Below are positions 32,562 to 41,959 of a stretch of 64,000 nucleotides of DNA, one piece after another. This DNA is from Janthinobacterium sp. 1_2014MBL_MicDiv (GTDB lineage: Bacteria; Pseudomonadota; Gammaproteobacteria; Burkholderiales; Burkholderiaceae_D). Under the pieces are notes generated by a model, which did not search any database, had not been told where the DNA came from, and saw only the letters and a program-made list of their open reading frames with translations. Location: contig NZ_CP011319.1 of NCBI RefSeq assembly GCF_001865675.1, forward strand, positions 5,022,001 to 5,086,000. Reading direction: 5' to 3'. A program made the translations under genes and the position numbers. Each line of letters starts with the position of its first letter. Positions within the stretch are counted from its first letter, which is position 1.

Positions 32562-34499
32562 CTATATGACAGGTGAACCAGGCTTGCGGTCGACATAGAA
32601 GGGACTCAACTGACTCTTTAATCTCGTTCCCGATGTTCTTGAAAAAAAATTATTGGAAGCAATTTTTGTCCATTGCTTGAACATTTCCTGCATATCCCCA
32701 AACTGTGCCGGTCCCGCCATCCCGGAGCACTGGCTGAACAAATCACAGCGCAATTGAAACGCCACGTCCTTCGCCTCACTCAACACGTTGAGTTCGCTGT
32801 CAAGCGCCATGCTGCGCAGATTCAGGTTGGCCGAGCCGATGGTGAACGCGGCGTCATCGACGACCGCTACCTTGGCATGGATGTAGATTTCCTCGTAATC
32901 CTCCGCTCGCAACCTCTCTTCGCCTTGTGCGCACGTCCACAGGGAACCCATGAATACATTGATGCCATGTTCACCTAGTTCTTCTGCGGTAATCGGCGGC
33001 TTGGTTTTTTTCTTCTGCGCCAGTTCGATAGCCTCTTCATGCTCTACCTTCATCGCCTCGCTCCTGCCCACCCGGCTGGCCACGTCGTAAGTCGGATAGT
33101 CCATTCCCTTGTCTTCCGGCGTGGAAGTCAGGATGAATACATGAATCGGCTGCATGTAGCCGGCCGAACGCAGGCGACCAACGCACTCGATAAGATGCTC
33201 CGCCCAAGGCGTGTACTGAATGTACTGGTTCTGTATGAAGATGTAGCGAAGCATTTGCCGAGTCAGGTTGGCGTAGCATTCCTTGATGCTCTTTTCGGCA
33301 TGCTGCGGCTCGGTGCGCAGCAGTTGTACATTATGCTGCCCGTTTTGTAGTTTGAACGCGCTCCATGGTATCTTCGCGCGCCGCGCAATGAAGTCTGCAT
33401 CCATCTTGTTATGAATCCAGTTCCCGATCTGCTTGGCGAACCAGACTGGCGGAACAAGAAGCCACGCTGTGTCCATGAAGAGCGAGGGAGGTCTGGTGGA
33501 CTTTTCCCAGGCTTGGCAGAAATTATGATTGAGGTCGTATAAAATCGGGCCATGCAGGCGGCAAGATACATCCTGATATGGTTTCACCACATGGCTGTTT
33601 TTGTCGATGTATGACTGGACGAGGCGCTCCTTGGCCGCCTGCTGTCCTGAGTTCAATCGGTATCCCGGGCTTGCCCCGTCATAGCATTCACCCTCTTTCC
33701 AGGCCGCATTTTGCAGTTTCACATGCTCCATGTGGTAGATGCGTTCCCGCCTGATGTCGCGGAAGCGGTGCTCTGCCGTATCCCAGAAATCGGTGACCGA
33801 ATTATGTCCCATCACATAACCTGTGGCATTGACGGGAGTTTCATAGTCAATCAACAGCATTTTCTGGTGATGTGTGGCAAACCTCTTGGTGACTTGTGCC
33901 ATAAAGCCATTGGGGGCCACTTCTCCCGTCAATGATTGTTCTAGCAGGCTTATTGGAACGCTGCGAACGTGAATGTGGATGTTCGGCACTTCGCTGCTGC
34001 CCACCTGCGCATACCACTCAGCGTTATAGGCCTGATGGGATTCACTGAAATAACCGCTTTTTCCGCATCCGATGTGGGGAAATCGTCCACCGTAGTAACC
34101 TGGATTGTTCCTCATGATCACTTGCGTTGCGACACTGTCGTGCCATATCAGTAAACGAACTTTGACCGGATCAGTTTTGCGCGAGGCAATTATTTTCAAG
34201 AGGTCTCCATAACGCACCCCATCCTCGGCGCTTTTGCCACGCACCAGCACCATGCCGGGATCGAATCCCCATGTGATGATGTCGACGCTATGCCTGGCGC
34301 GCTGCAAATCCTTGGCTATTTTTCGAAAGACATCTTCTCCGCAAATCAATGGTTCGATAAAACAGCGATAACGCGGTGGATGGATAGGATAGGGAACATG
34401 AACAAACCAGGGCTGTGCAAGGCATTGGCGGGGAACATCGTTATCGCGATAGGACAGCGTTTGCTCGTAGAGCCCTACGTTGCTGTTCATGCCACTCAT
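32562..34499 (-). CDS. Phospholipase-D-like T6SS effector (Tle5 type), copy 1
   Basis: 645 aa from the ATG at 34499 with AAGGAG upstream. Two HKD motifs are intact: HHQKMLLID (about residue 211) and HAKVAVVDDAAFTIGSANLN (about residue 541), which together form the PLD active site that hydrolyses phospholipids such as phosphatidylethanolamine. No signal peptide, consistent with loading onto VgrG/PAAR. Length is close to PldB-class (Tle5b) effectors. Roughly 80-85% similar to copy 2 at 41960, in inverted orientation, and coupled to its own immunity gene. Confidence 0.87.
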   Translation of the reverse strand: MSGMNSNVGLYEQTLSYRDNDVPRQCLAQPWFVHVPYPIHPPRYRCFIEPLICGEDVFRKIAKDLQRARHSVDIITWGFDPGMVLVRGKSAEDGVRYGDLLKIIASRKTDPVKVRLLIWHDSVATQVIMRNNPGYYGGRFPHIGCGKSGYFSESHQAYNAEWYAQVGSSEVPNIHIHVRSVPISLLEQSLTGEVAPNGFMAQVTKRFATHHQKMLLIDYETPVNATGYVMGHNSVTDFWDTAEHRFRDIRRERIYHMEHVKLQNAAWKEGECYDGASPGYRLNSGQQAAKERLVQSYIDKNSHVVKPYQDVSCRLHGPILYDLNHNFCQAWEKSTRPPSLFMDTAWLLVPPVWFAKQIGNWIHNKMDADFIARRAKIPWSAFKLQNGQHNVQLLRTEPQHAEKSIKECYANLTRQMLRYIFIQNQYIQYTPWAEHLIECVGRLRSAGYMQPIHVFILTSTPEDKGMDYPTYDVASRVGRSEAMKVEHEEAIELAQKKKTKPPITAEELGEHGINVFMGSLWTCAQGEERLRAEDYEEIYIHAKVAVVDDAAFTIGSANLNLRSMALDSELNVLSEAKDVAFQLRCDLFSQCSGMAGPAQFGDMQEMFKQWTKIASNNFFSRTSGTRLKSQLSPFYVDRKPGSPVI

Positions 34500-34626
34500 G
34501 GTGTACTCCTTGGGAAAGTGATGGCCTCATGCTTCGGATATCGCCAAAATCACAAACGCTCCAAACAGGGACACAGATATATCCAGACTCGTCGATATCT
34601 TGTGCGTATCCCCAAAATTTGACCGC

Positions 34627-35979
34627 CTAATCGGTAATGGCGAACAACTCCATCCGCAGTTCCGTGAAGGTGCCAGGCGCATAAATGGCTATCGCCTGGG
34701 CCTTCATCATGGCCTCGTAAAGTTCACTACGATAATCAATCGAGAAGTAATAGGCGTTCGGACGAACCGGCACCTCCATCGGCACCTGGGCCATGTGCAC
34801 CAACTGCAGTCCGGGCAAGGCACTGCGAATCAGCGCCTCGATATCGTGCGGCGATGCAATTTTTAACTGACGCGGTACCTCCGCGACCAGATTGAGTGCA
34901 GGCATATTGGCGGTGACGGCAAGATATAAGCCAGCTTTCCGGTCCATCAGCGTGGCATCAATTTTCCCCTGATGGTACGGGCCTTGTTCCTTGTCGAAAG
35001 TCAGGGGAATGACGACATATCTCGACGAAACTACGGTATCGAGCAATTCACAAATGATGGCGTTCAGCGCATCGAATCCAGGAGCTGGATTCTCATGGTC
35101 ATAGATGGGCAAATCTGCTACCGAATATTTTCGGGAAAACGCCATCAGACCGCCTGCGAGCACCATCAGTTTGTCGAACAGACGCTCTGGATGGCAGTGT
35201 CCCGATCTGGCGCAATGGGCAAGGGATGCGTTCGCGGCGCTCACAGTGCTGAGCATCCAGAATGAGGAAACGTCACCACTGTGAGCCTCAATGGCGTTTC
35301 CACGCGGTTGCCGTTGCAAACGGTAGAGTGCCTCGGCTTTGGCGGTCAACTTGACGAGCAAGCTTCGCAGCATTTCCCGCATGACAGGATCAACGTCGGC
35401 CGACAGACTCGGCGCCATGAAGGTCGGGTCGATTTCAAAGGTGCTGTCCTCTTTGCGGCGCACCTTCACTACCGGAATACAGTCGTAGGCATCGCGCATC
35501 TCGAGATGCGCTAGCAAACGCAGTTTTTTTCTCATGTAAGAAACGTTGGAGCTGAGCGCATCGGTGTAGAGGTCCAGCGTTTGTGCGTCGAATGACGAGT
35601 AACGGGTATCAGCGTGCCGCGCCTCGCTACTGGCCAAATTGCCACCATGTGTATTGATGACCGGCAGAGCCGCGTAAAAAACAAAGCTTTGCTCATCTGC
35701 GGGCAGCTTGCTCAAATCTATCGCCAAGGGTAATTCGTCGGACAGCGGTGCCTGGTAGATTTCCCCATCCTTGAAAATCAGGGTCAATGCCTGCGCATAC
35801 AGCATGTTGTTGGGCACGCCTTCAATACTCCACCGTGCAAGCTGAACGCCCCAGGCATAGGGATTGATGGCCGAGGCGATATGCCGCAACCGGGTTTCGT
35901 GATACAAGTCCAACTGCTGAAAATGCTGTGCATCAAGCGTAAGGCCTTCGGCCCACAAAACTTTTGATGAGATGCTCAT
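34627..35979 (-). CDS. tssK: T6SS baseplate subunit TssK
   Basis: 450 aa from the ATG at 35979, with GGGAGAG upstream; upstream residues in frame look spurious. The N-terminus SSKVLWAEGLTLDAQHFQQLDLYHE matches the conserved TssK (ImpJ/VasE) opening. TssK trimers link the TssFG wedge to the TssLM membrane complex in the cytoplasm. Here it is alone on the minus strand, divergent from tssF and 127 bp upstream of the effector gene; its usual neighbours tssJ, tssL and tssM are missing. Confidence 0.92.
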   Translation of the reverse strand: MSISSKVLWAEGLTLDAQHFQQLDLYHETRLRHIASAINPYAWGVQLARWSIEGVPNNMLYAQALTLIFKDGEIYQAPLSDELPLAIDLSKLPADEQSFVFYAALPVINTHGGNLASSEARHADTRYSSFDAQTLDLYTDALSSNVSYMRKKLRLLAHLEMRDAYDCIPVVKVRRKEDSTFEIDPTFMAPSLSADVDPVMREMLRSLLVKLTAKAEALYRLQRQPRGNAIEAHSGDVSSFWMLSTVSAANASLAHCARSGHCHPERLFDKLMVLAGGLMAFSRKYSVADLPIYDHENPAPGFDALNAIICELLDTVVSSRYVVIPLTFDKEQGPYHQGKIDATLMDRKAGLYLAVTANMPALNLVAEVPRQLKIASPHDIEALIRSALPGLQLVHMAQVPMEVPVRPNAYYFSIDYRSELYEAMMKAQAIAIYAPGTFTELRMELFAITD

Positions 35980-36207
35980 GCTCTCTCCCTTGGGATACAT
36001 TGCTCGCCAATAGAGTTTGACGCTGCATTGAGGAAACTCATTGAGTTTTCGCAAAAAAATGTTCCAGGTCCGAGCATTACCACGATGGCAGCGCACAAAG
36101 CCCGCCGCTGTCGCCAGCATTGCGCAACCGCAATATATTCGCCATCACTTGATTGATACTTGATCATCTGCACACGGCTTTCGTCCGTGGCGCTCAATAA
36201 CAGCCTG

Positions 36208-36227
36208 ATGGGGGGGGGAGCGTGATG
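36208..36227 (+). promoter_or_regulatory. G9 tract and mini-ORF at the tssF start
   Basis: Nine consecutive G (36210-36218) form the upstream part of the tssF ribosome site. An ATG at 36208 opens a five-codon frame (MGGGA) whose TGA overlaps the tssF ATG (TGATG). Loss or gain of a G would shift this mini-ORF; gain of one would fuse it in frame to tssF. Confidence 0.45.
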
Positions 36228-38051
36228 GAGGATCTGTTGCCGTACTTCGAGCGTGAGCTGATGTATCTGCGCCGCCTCGGCCGCGAATTTCACGAGCGCT
36301 ATCCGAGAGTGGGTAGCGCGCTGCAGCTCAGCGACGATACCTGCCCTGACCCGCATGTCGAACAACTGATACAGTCCGTCGCGCTGCTTTCCGCACGGGT
36401 GGCGAAACGGCTGGACGACAGCTATCCGGAATTGACCGAGGCGCTGCTCGAGGCGCTGTTTCCGCACTACCTCAGACCATTTCCCTCCTGCGCGATAGTG
36501 TGCGCCACTTACCCTTCCATCAAGTCGGCGGGCGAAGCACCGGTACTGGCCATTCCGCGCGGTACCGAGATGGACTCTGGCGCAGTTGACGGCGTACGCT
36601 GCAGTTTCAAGACCGCCTATCCCATTGCGCTCTCGCCAGTGACGCTGGCCGCCGCCCGGTTCGACGCAGTGATACGCCCCCCGTCCAGCCTCGCCCTGCC
36701 TGCATCTGCCAGCGCGGCACTGAGCATCGTCCTCGAGGGCGCCGTGCCGGCCAAGCTCCCCTTCTTGCGCATCTTCATCGATGGCGAGCCCTCGTTTTGC
36801 GCAGCCCTGCGCGACGCACTCTTCACGCACGCCGTGTGCGCCTATGTTGAAGCCGAGCCGGGGCACTGGACGCCGTTGGCGGCCGTGCCACTTGCACCGG
36901 TCGGTTTCGCCGAGGACGAGGCGCTCATCCCGTTCGACGCCCGCTCGCACGTGGCATACCGGGTGCTCAGCGAGTACTTTGTTTTTCCGGAAAAGTTCAA
37001 TTTCTTCGACATCGACCTGGCGGCATTGCGGGCCCTGCTGCCACAGGAGTGTCGCCGCTTTACGCTCCATGTAGCCTTGGCCGGACTACGGCCAGATTCC
37101 TCCCGCACCCGCATGCTGGCCAGCTTGTCGGAGACGAATTTTCTGCTCGGTTGCAGTCCGGTGGTCAACCTGTTCCAGCGTCCGGGACAACCGATATCCG
37201 TGACACAGTTGACCGCCGATTATGCGGTGGTGGCGGACGCCGCACACGCGAAATCGTTTGAGGTGTACTCGATAGACTCGGTCAAGATGGTGCGCCGGCG
37301 CGGGCAGAAGGAAGTGGTGACGGAATTCCGGCCGTTTTATTCGCTGCGCCACGGCGAGGAGGCGACCGCAAAGAATGGGCATTACTGGATGCTGCGCCAC
37401 GATGCCGAATTGGCTGCCCTCAGCCCCGGCCATGAAAAGCGCATCACCCTGATTGACGGCGACTTCAATCCCATGGAAGTCGAAAAAACGAGCCTGTCGA
37501 TTGCGCTGAGCTGCACCAACAGTGACTTTCCCAACTCGCTGAAATACGGCCAGGCCGGCGGCGACCTGACGCCCCTGCGCGATGCCGACAGCTACTCGGT
37601 TCGCCTTCTGCGCCGGCCGACCCGCACCTGCCGCTTTCCCAAAGGAAGCCAGCAATGGCGTTTGATTTCCCATCTGACGGTAAACCACCATGCACTGTCG
37701 CAGGGCGGACTGCCAGCCTTGCGCGAAATTCTGGCCCTGTACGACCTGCCACAGTCGCCGATTTCGCGGCGTCAGATAGAGGGCATCACCGACCTGAAAC
37801 AGGTGGCGGCGGTGACGTGGATGCGACACAAGCATGGCGCCGCGCTGGTGCACGGAACCGAAATACGCATGACACTCGACGAAGAAGCTTTTGTGGGTAG
37901 CGGCTTGCTGCTGTTCGTGGAAGTCATCGACCAGTTCCTGGGCCTGTATGTGCAGGTTAACAGCTTCATCGAATTGGTCATTCTATCCAAACAATCAGAT
38001 AAGGAACTGATCCGATGCAAGCCAAGAAGCGGCTACCTGAAGTTAGCGTAA
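36225..38051 (+). CDS. tssF: T6SS baseplate subunit TssF
   Basis: 608 aa from the ATG at 36225 (a GTG one codon earlier is less likely). The N-terminus LLPYFERELMYLRRLGREFHERYP and the segment DPHVEQLIQSVALLSARVAKRLDD are hallmarks of TssF (ImpG/VasA, PF05947). With TssG and TssK it builds the wedge around the VgrG spike. Overlaps tssG by 37 bp. Start region contains a G9 tract that may make expression variable. Confidence 0.95.
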   Translation: MEDLLPYFERELMYLRRLGREFHERYPRVGSALQLSDDTCPDPHVEQLIQSVALLSARVAKRLDDSYPELTEALLEALFPHYLRPFPSCAIVCATYPSIKSAGEAPVLAIPRGTEMDSGAVDGVRCSFKTAYPIALSPVTLAAARFDAVIRPPSSLALPASASAALSIVLEGAVPAKLPFLRIFIDGEPSFCAALRDALFTHAVCAYVEAEPGHWTPLAAVPLAPVGFAEDEALIPFDARSHVAYRVLSEYFVFPEKFNFFDIDLAALRALLPQECRRFTLHVALAGLRPDSSRTRMLASLSETNFLLGCSPVVNLFQRPGQPISVTQLTADYAVVADAAHAKSFEVYSIDSVKMVRRRGQKEVVTEFRPFYSLRHGEEATAKNGHYWMLRHDAELAALSPGHEKRITLIDGDFNPMEVEKTSLSIALSCTNSDFPNSLKYGQAGGDLTPLRDADSYSVRLLRRPTRTCRFPKGSQQWRLISHLTVNHHALSQGGLPALREILALYDLPQSPISRRQIEGITDLKQVAAVTWMRHKHGAALVHGTEIRMTLDEEAFVGSGLLLFVEVIDQFLGLYVQVNSFIELVILSKQSDKELIRCKPRSGYLKLA

Positions 38052-39100
38052 TCCAGCATCTGATGGATCAACCCCAGCAGTTCCAGTTTGTCCAGGCCAT
38101 GCGCATCCTGGTACGCTGGCTGCGTCAGACCGGCCTCTGTTGCGATGACGAGCAAGCGCTGTCTCATGTGCTGCGTTTTCAGAACAGCCTGTCGCTGAGT
38201 TTTCCAGCCAGCCCAATCGAGGCACTGAGGACAGAACCGGCAAGGTACGAGACCGATATCGAGCTGCTGCAGGCCATGCGGAAGGTGCCGGGCGCGAAGA
38301 TACTTCTGACGCCCGCGTTCCTGGGGCTCCTTGGTCTGAACGCTGGCATGCCTTTACATCGCACGGAGCGGATGGTCGCCGCGCAACGCTGGAAAGGGGA
38401 AGATAGCGCCCGTGCGTTTATCGACTTGTTGTCCCAGCGCATGGTGGCTATGTTTTTTCAAGCCTGGGGCAAGTATCGTCTGGAGCACCAGTTCGACATG
38501 GGTGGAAAAGATGGCCAGTTGCCGCTGTTGACAGCCCTGGCGGGTATCCACCATGACGCGCTACCTGACGGCACTGACGATGCGGCTTGCGAGATGGCAG
38601 GGTTCCATGCTGTCTTGCTGCGCACCAGACCAGTGGCGGCAAGCTCGGTCTCGCGCGTATTGACGCATCACTTCGGTGTACCTGTCGAGCTTGAACCTTT
38701 CGTCGAAGCCTGGGACCTCATCCCGAAAAACAAACGCAGCAAGCTCGGTGCCGGAGTTGCCAAGCTGGGATACGGCGCAGTGCTGGGCGGGCGGTTACGC
38801 AGGAGGGATCTGCGCGTCAGGCTGAACATCGGCCCACTCGACAAGGCCGACGCCGAGCGTTTTCTCCCACGCGGCAGCGCTGCCGTAGCGCTGGCGCAAA
38901 GGGTCAAAATGTTCGCATTGCCAAATTTGCAGTTCGAGGTACGGATTTTATTCAAACCGCCGTGCCTGCAGCGCCTCATCCTGACGAGCGAACCTGGTGC
39001 GGGGCGACGCCTGAATTGGGACGCCTTTCTGCTGCGACAAGATGGCAACGTTTCCAGAAACACCGCCGGCTATTTGCTACGTTTCAAGGAGGCTGCATGA
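38015..39100 (+). CDS. tssG: T6SS baseplate subunit TssG
   Basis: 361 aa, TssG/ImpH/VasB (PF06996): QQFQFVQAMRILVRW, LSFPASPIE, TPAFLGLLGLNAGMPLHRTE. Its ATG at 38015, with AAGGA upstream, lies inside the end of tssF; its stop overlaps the vgrG ATG as ATGA. The continuous overlaps tssF-tssG-vgrG imply one transcript with coupled translation. Confidence 0.95.
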   Translation: MQAKKRLPEVSVIQHLMDQPQQFQFVQAMRILVRWLRQTGLCCDDEQALSHVLRFQNSLSLSFPASPIEALRTEPARYETDIELLQAMRKVPGAKILLTPAFLGLLGLNAGMPLHRTERMVAAQRWKGEDSARAFIDLLSQRMVAMFFQAWGKYRLEHQFDMGGKDGQLPLLTALAGIHHDALPDGTDDAACEMAGFHAVLLRTRPVAASSVSRVLTHHFGVPVELEPFVEAWDLIPKNKRSKLGAGVAKLGYGAVLGGRLRRRDLRVRLNIGPLDKADAERFLPRGSAAVALAQRVKMFALPNLQFEVRILFKPPCLQRLILTSEPGAGRRLNWDAFLLRQDGNVSRNTAGYLLRFKEAA

Positions 39101-41928
39101 TACGCAACACGATGGACGATGGCATCGCGGCGCTGTCCGTATTCGGTGCCCAATCGCAGGCCAATCGACTGATGCGGATGGACTTCCCGCAGAAGGATGG
39201 GCCTGCAAACACCGTCATGCTGATCAACAAGATGTGGATGCGGGAAGAGTTGTCGCGCGATTTCCGTATTCAGGCCGAAGTCTTGTCGGACGACACGGGT
39301 ATCTCCCTCAAAAGCATGATGGGAAGGATGGTCACCATTTCACTGGTGCGCGAGAACGGCAGCCTGCGCTATCTGAACGGTTATGTCGGGACTTTCCGCT
39401 TTATGCGCACCGATGGCGGCTTTGCCTACTACGAGATGGTGCTGTCGCCCTGGCTGGCCTTCGCCAGGCTGCGCAAGGACAACGTCTCCTTTCACCACCG
39501 CAGCATCATCGAATTGACTGAAGCCACTCTCGGGCACTATCGCCAGCGTGACTGGAAGACCAGACTGGGCCCCGGCTACGACGACAAGAAACTCAGCTGC
39601 GCCAACCAGCATAACGAGACGGACTACAACCATCTGCACCGCCGCTGGGAAGATGCGGGGCTGTATTACCACTACGAACATCGGGTCGACGGCCACACGC
39701 TGATTCTCAGCGATAACTCCACCCTGGCCGAACCCATTGACGACGCCCATGTCGCCGATGCAGCTGACCTGATGCAGTTCCGCGCCCAGGCAGGGGCCGA
39801 AGAGGCCGACGGGATTGACGACTGGCAAGCGGTACGTGAACTCGGCTCCGGAAAACTGACACTGGCAAGTTTCAACTACAAGAGCCCCCGTGCGCAACGG
39901 GTCAATGGGAGTTCCCTGAACGAGCAAGGTGACGTGGACGTCTATGAGCTCTACGAAAACACCGGTTCCTACGGCTATCCGAATCTGCGTGACGGCGAGG
40001 CCCTGGCGCAGCGCCGCATGGAAGAGCATGACCAGCGCACCCAGTATTTCGAAGCGGGCGGCAACGACCGCGCCGCGCAACCCGGCCGCACGTTCAAGTT
40101 GAAAGGCCACTTCAGTGCGCAAGTCAGGGCGCCCGCACCAGGCAAGGACAGGCAAGCAGACATCGGTGCGCGCGACTATCTCATCGTATCTGTCGAACAT
40201 ACCGCGAGCAATAATTATCCCGCCGGTCCGGATGGCAAGTCGGAGTACAGCAACACGCTCGCCTGCATATGCCGCGACATACGCTGGCGGCCGGGGCGTC
40301 AGCATAACAGCGTGCCGTGTCACCATCCCGGCGCGCAGACGGCCATCGTCGTCGGCCCCCCCGGCGAGGACATTTATACCGATGAACTGGCCCGTATCAA
40401 ACTGCAATTTCACTGGGACCGGCTGGGTACATTTGACCAGGCCAGCTCGCCCTGGATACGCGTCATGATGCCCATGGCCGGCCAGTATTTCGGCCAGATG
40501 TGCCTGCCACGCATCGGTCAGGAGGTGGTCGTGCATTTCCTCGATGGAAATATGGACCACCCCATCGTTGTCGGCGTCGTCTACAACCGCGACAACATGC
40601 CACCCTGGCATTTGCCCGCCCAGCGGGCGCTGGCTGGTATGCGCAGCCGCGAATTGAAAAGCGGCGGCGACGGCAACAGCAACCATCTTGTAATGGATGA
40701 CACCAAGGGCTTTCTTCAGGCCCAGCTCAAGAGCGACCACGAGCACAGCCAGCTGTCGCTGGGCAGCATTACCCGCATTGAAACGTCCGACGGCCGCATG
40801 GATGCGCGCGGCGAAGGCTGGGAGCTGGCGACCAATGCCTGGGGCGTGGCGCGCGCGAACCGGGGCATGCTGATCACTACCGAAGCGCGGCCCAACGGCG
40901 CCTCGCACATCAAGGACATGGGTGAAACACAATTGCGCTTGAGCACCGCCTATGCCCAGCAGGAAGCATTGGTAAAGCTGGCCCAGCAATCAGGGGCACA
41001 GGACGGCGAGGATCAGGCCAGGACGGTGGCCGCCATCAAGGCGCAGAACGACAGCATCAAGGGCGGCGCAGGCGCCAAAGGGAGCTTTCCCCAACTGGCT
41101 GCACCGCATCTGGTGCTGGCCAGTCCCGCTGGCATCGAAAGCACTACCCGGGGCAGCACCCATCTGGCCAGCGATCAGCATACGGCCATCACCACCGGGC
41201 AGGACCTTTCCATTGCCAGCGGCGGCAGCCTGTTCGCCAGCGTGCGGCAAGCGCTGCGTTTGTTCGTCCAGAAGGCCGGCATGCGGCTGATCGCGGCAGC
41301 CGGCGATATCGATGTGCGGGCCTTGACAGACAGCGTCAACATCCTTGCCAAACTCAACATCACGCACACGGCCAACCGCATCACCATCAGCGCCAAGGAA
41401 GAGGTAGTGATCAACGGCGGCGGCAGCTATGCCAAATTCAGCGCAGGCGGCATCGAACAAGGCACCAACGGCACCTTTGTCGCGCATGCAGCCAAGCACA
41501 GCCTGCCTGGACCGAAAAACCTGCAGATGGCTCAGGTGCAACCGCCGCAGGCCAAGCTTGCGGGAGCTGGTACGTTTCATTTGAACAGCCATCCGGCTGC
41601 GGGCGGCGCCCTCAATTCTCGCTTGCCCTACAAACTCTATAAGGATGGCGCGCTGACGGAACACGGGGTCTTTGACGACGATGGCAACATGACTTTCCAG
41701 CACGAGCTGGAAAAGCAGTCCACCTACGAGTTGGAGCTCCCCAACGGCAACCGCTATACCATCGCGCCGAACCCACATGACGAAAAACAGGAAATGAGCG
41801 CTGGCATCGGGTACCACGGGTACGCCAATTCGGGCGGGGCTGCCAACGAGGGCTACGCGACGCTGGAACAGAGTCGTGTGCTGTCAAATCCAGCATTGGA
41901 CGACGGCGAAGATTCATCCGAAGCATGA
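39097..41928 (+). CDS. vgrG: VgrG / TssI spike protein with C-terminal extension
   Basis: 943 aa from the ATG at 39097, with AAGGAGG upstream. Order of domains: gp27-like N-terminal part (to about residue 380), gp5 OB fold (IKLQFHWDRLG, PWIRVMMPMAGQYFGQMCLPRIGQEVVVHFLDG), DUF2345 beta-helix (GGDGNSNHLVMDDT onward) and, after residue about 820, an extension PYKLYKDGALTEHGVFDDDG resembling the transthyretin-like adaptor domains used by other VgrGs to carry phospholipase effectors. No toxic enzyme domain seen. It is followed 31 bp later by the second effector gene, so it is the likely carrier. Confidence 0.95.
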   Translation: MIRNTMDDGIAALSVFGAQSQANRLMRMDFPQKDGPANTVMLINKMWMREELSRDFRIQAEVLSDDTGISLKSMMGRMVTISLVRENGSLRYLNGYVGTFRFMRTDGGFAYYEMVLSPWLAFARLRKDNVSFHHRSIIELTEATLGHYRQRDWKTRLGPGYDDKKLSCANQHNETDYNHLHRRWEDAGLYYHYEHRVDGHTLILSDNSTLAEPIDDAHVADAADLMQFRAQAGAEEADGIDDWQAVRELGSGKLTLASFNYKSPRAQRVNGSSLNEQGDVDVYELYENTGSYGYPNLRDGEALAQRRMEEHDQRTQYFEAGGNDRAAQPGRTFKLKGHFSAQVRAPAPGKDRQADIGARDYLIVSVEHTASNNYPAGPDGKSEYSNTLACICRDIRWRPGRQHNSVPCHHPGAQTAIVVGPPGEDIYTDELARIKLQFHWDRLGTFDQASSPWIRVMMPMAGQYFGQMCLPRIGQEVVVHFLDGNMDHPIVVGVVYNRDNMPPWHLPAQRALAGMRSRELKSGGDGNSNHLVMDDTKGFLQAQLKSDHEHSQLSLGSITRIETSDGRMDARGEGWELATNAWGVARANRGMLITTEARPNGASHIKDMGETQLRLSTAYAQQEALVKLAQQSGAQDGEDQARTVAAIKAQNDSIKGGAGAKGSFPQLAAPHLVLASPAGIESTTRGSTHLASDQHTAITTGQDLSIASGGSLFASVRQALRLFVQKAGMRLIAAAGDIDVRALTDSVNILAKLNITHTANRITISAKEEVVINGGGSYAKFSAGGIEQGTNGTFVAHAAKHSLPGPKNLQMAQVQPPQAKLAGAGTFHLNSHPAAGGALNSRLPYKLYKDGALTEHGVFDDDGNMTFQHELEKQSTYELELPNGNRYTIAPNPHDEKQEMSAGIGYHGYANSGGAANEGYATLEQSRVLSNPALDDGEDSSEA

Positions 41929-41959
41929 CGCCATCGCATACTTCTTTAAGGAATGCACC

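Noticed and set aside
38962..39096. Upstream extension of the vgrG frame
   Set aside because: Lies inside tssG; the ATG at 39097 has a strong ribosome site (AAGGAGG) and begins the VgrG homology.
39340..40989. 549-codon minus-strand frame
   Set aside because: Antisense shadow of vgrG.
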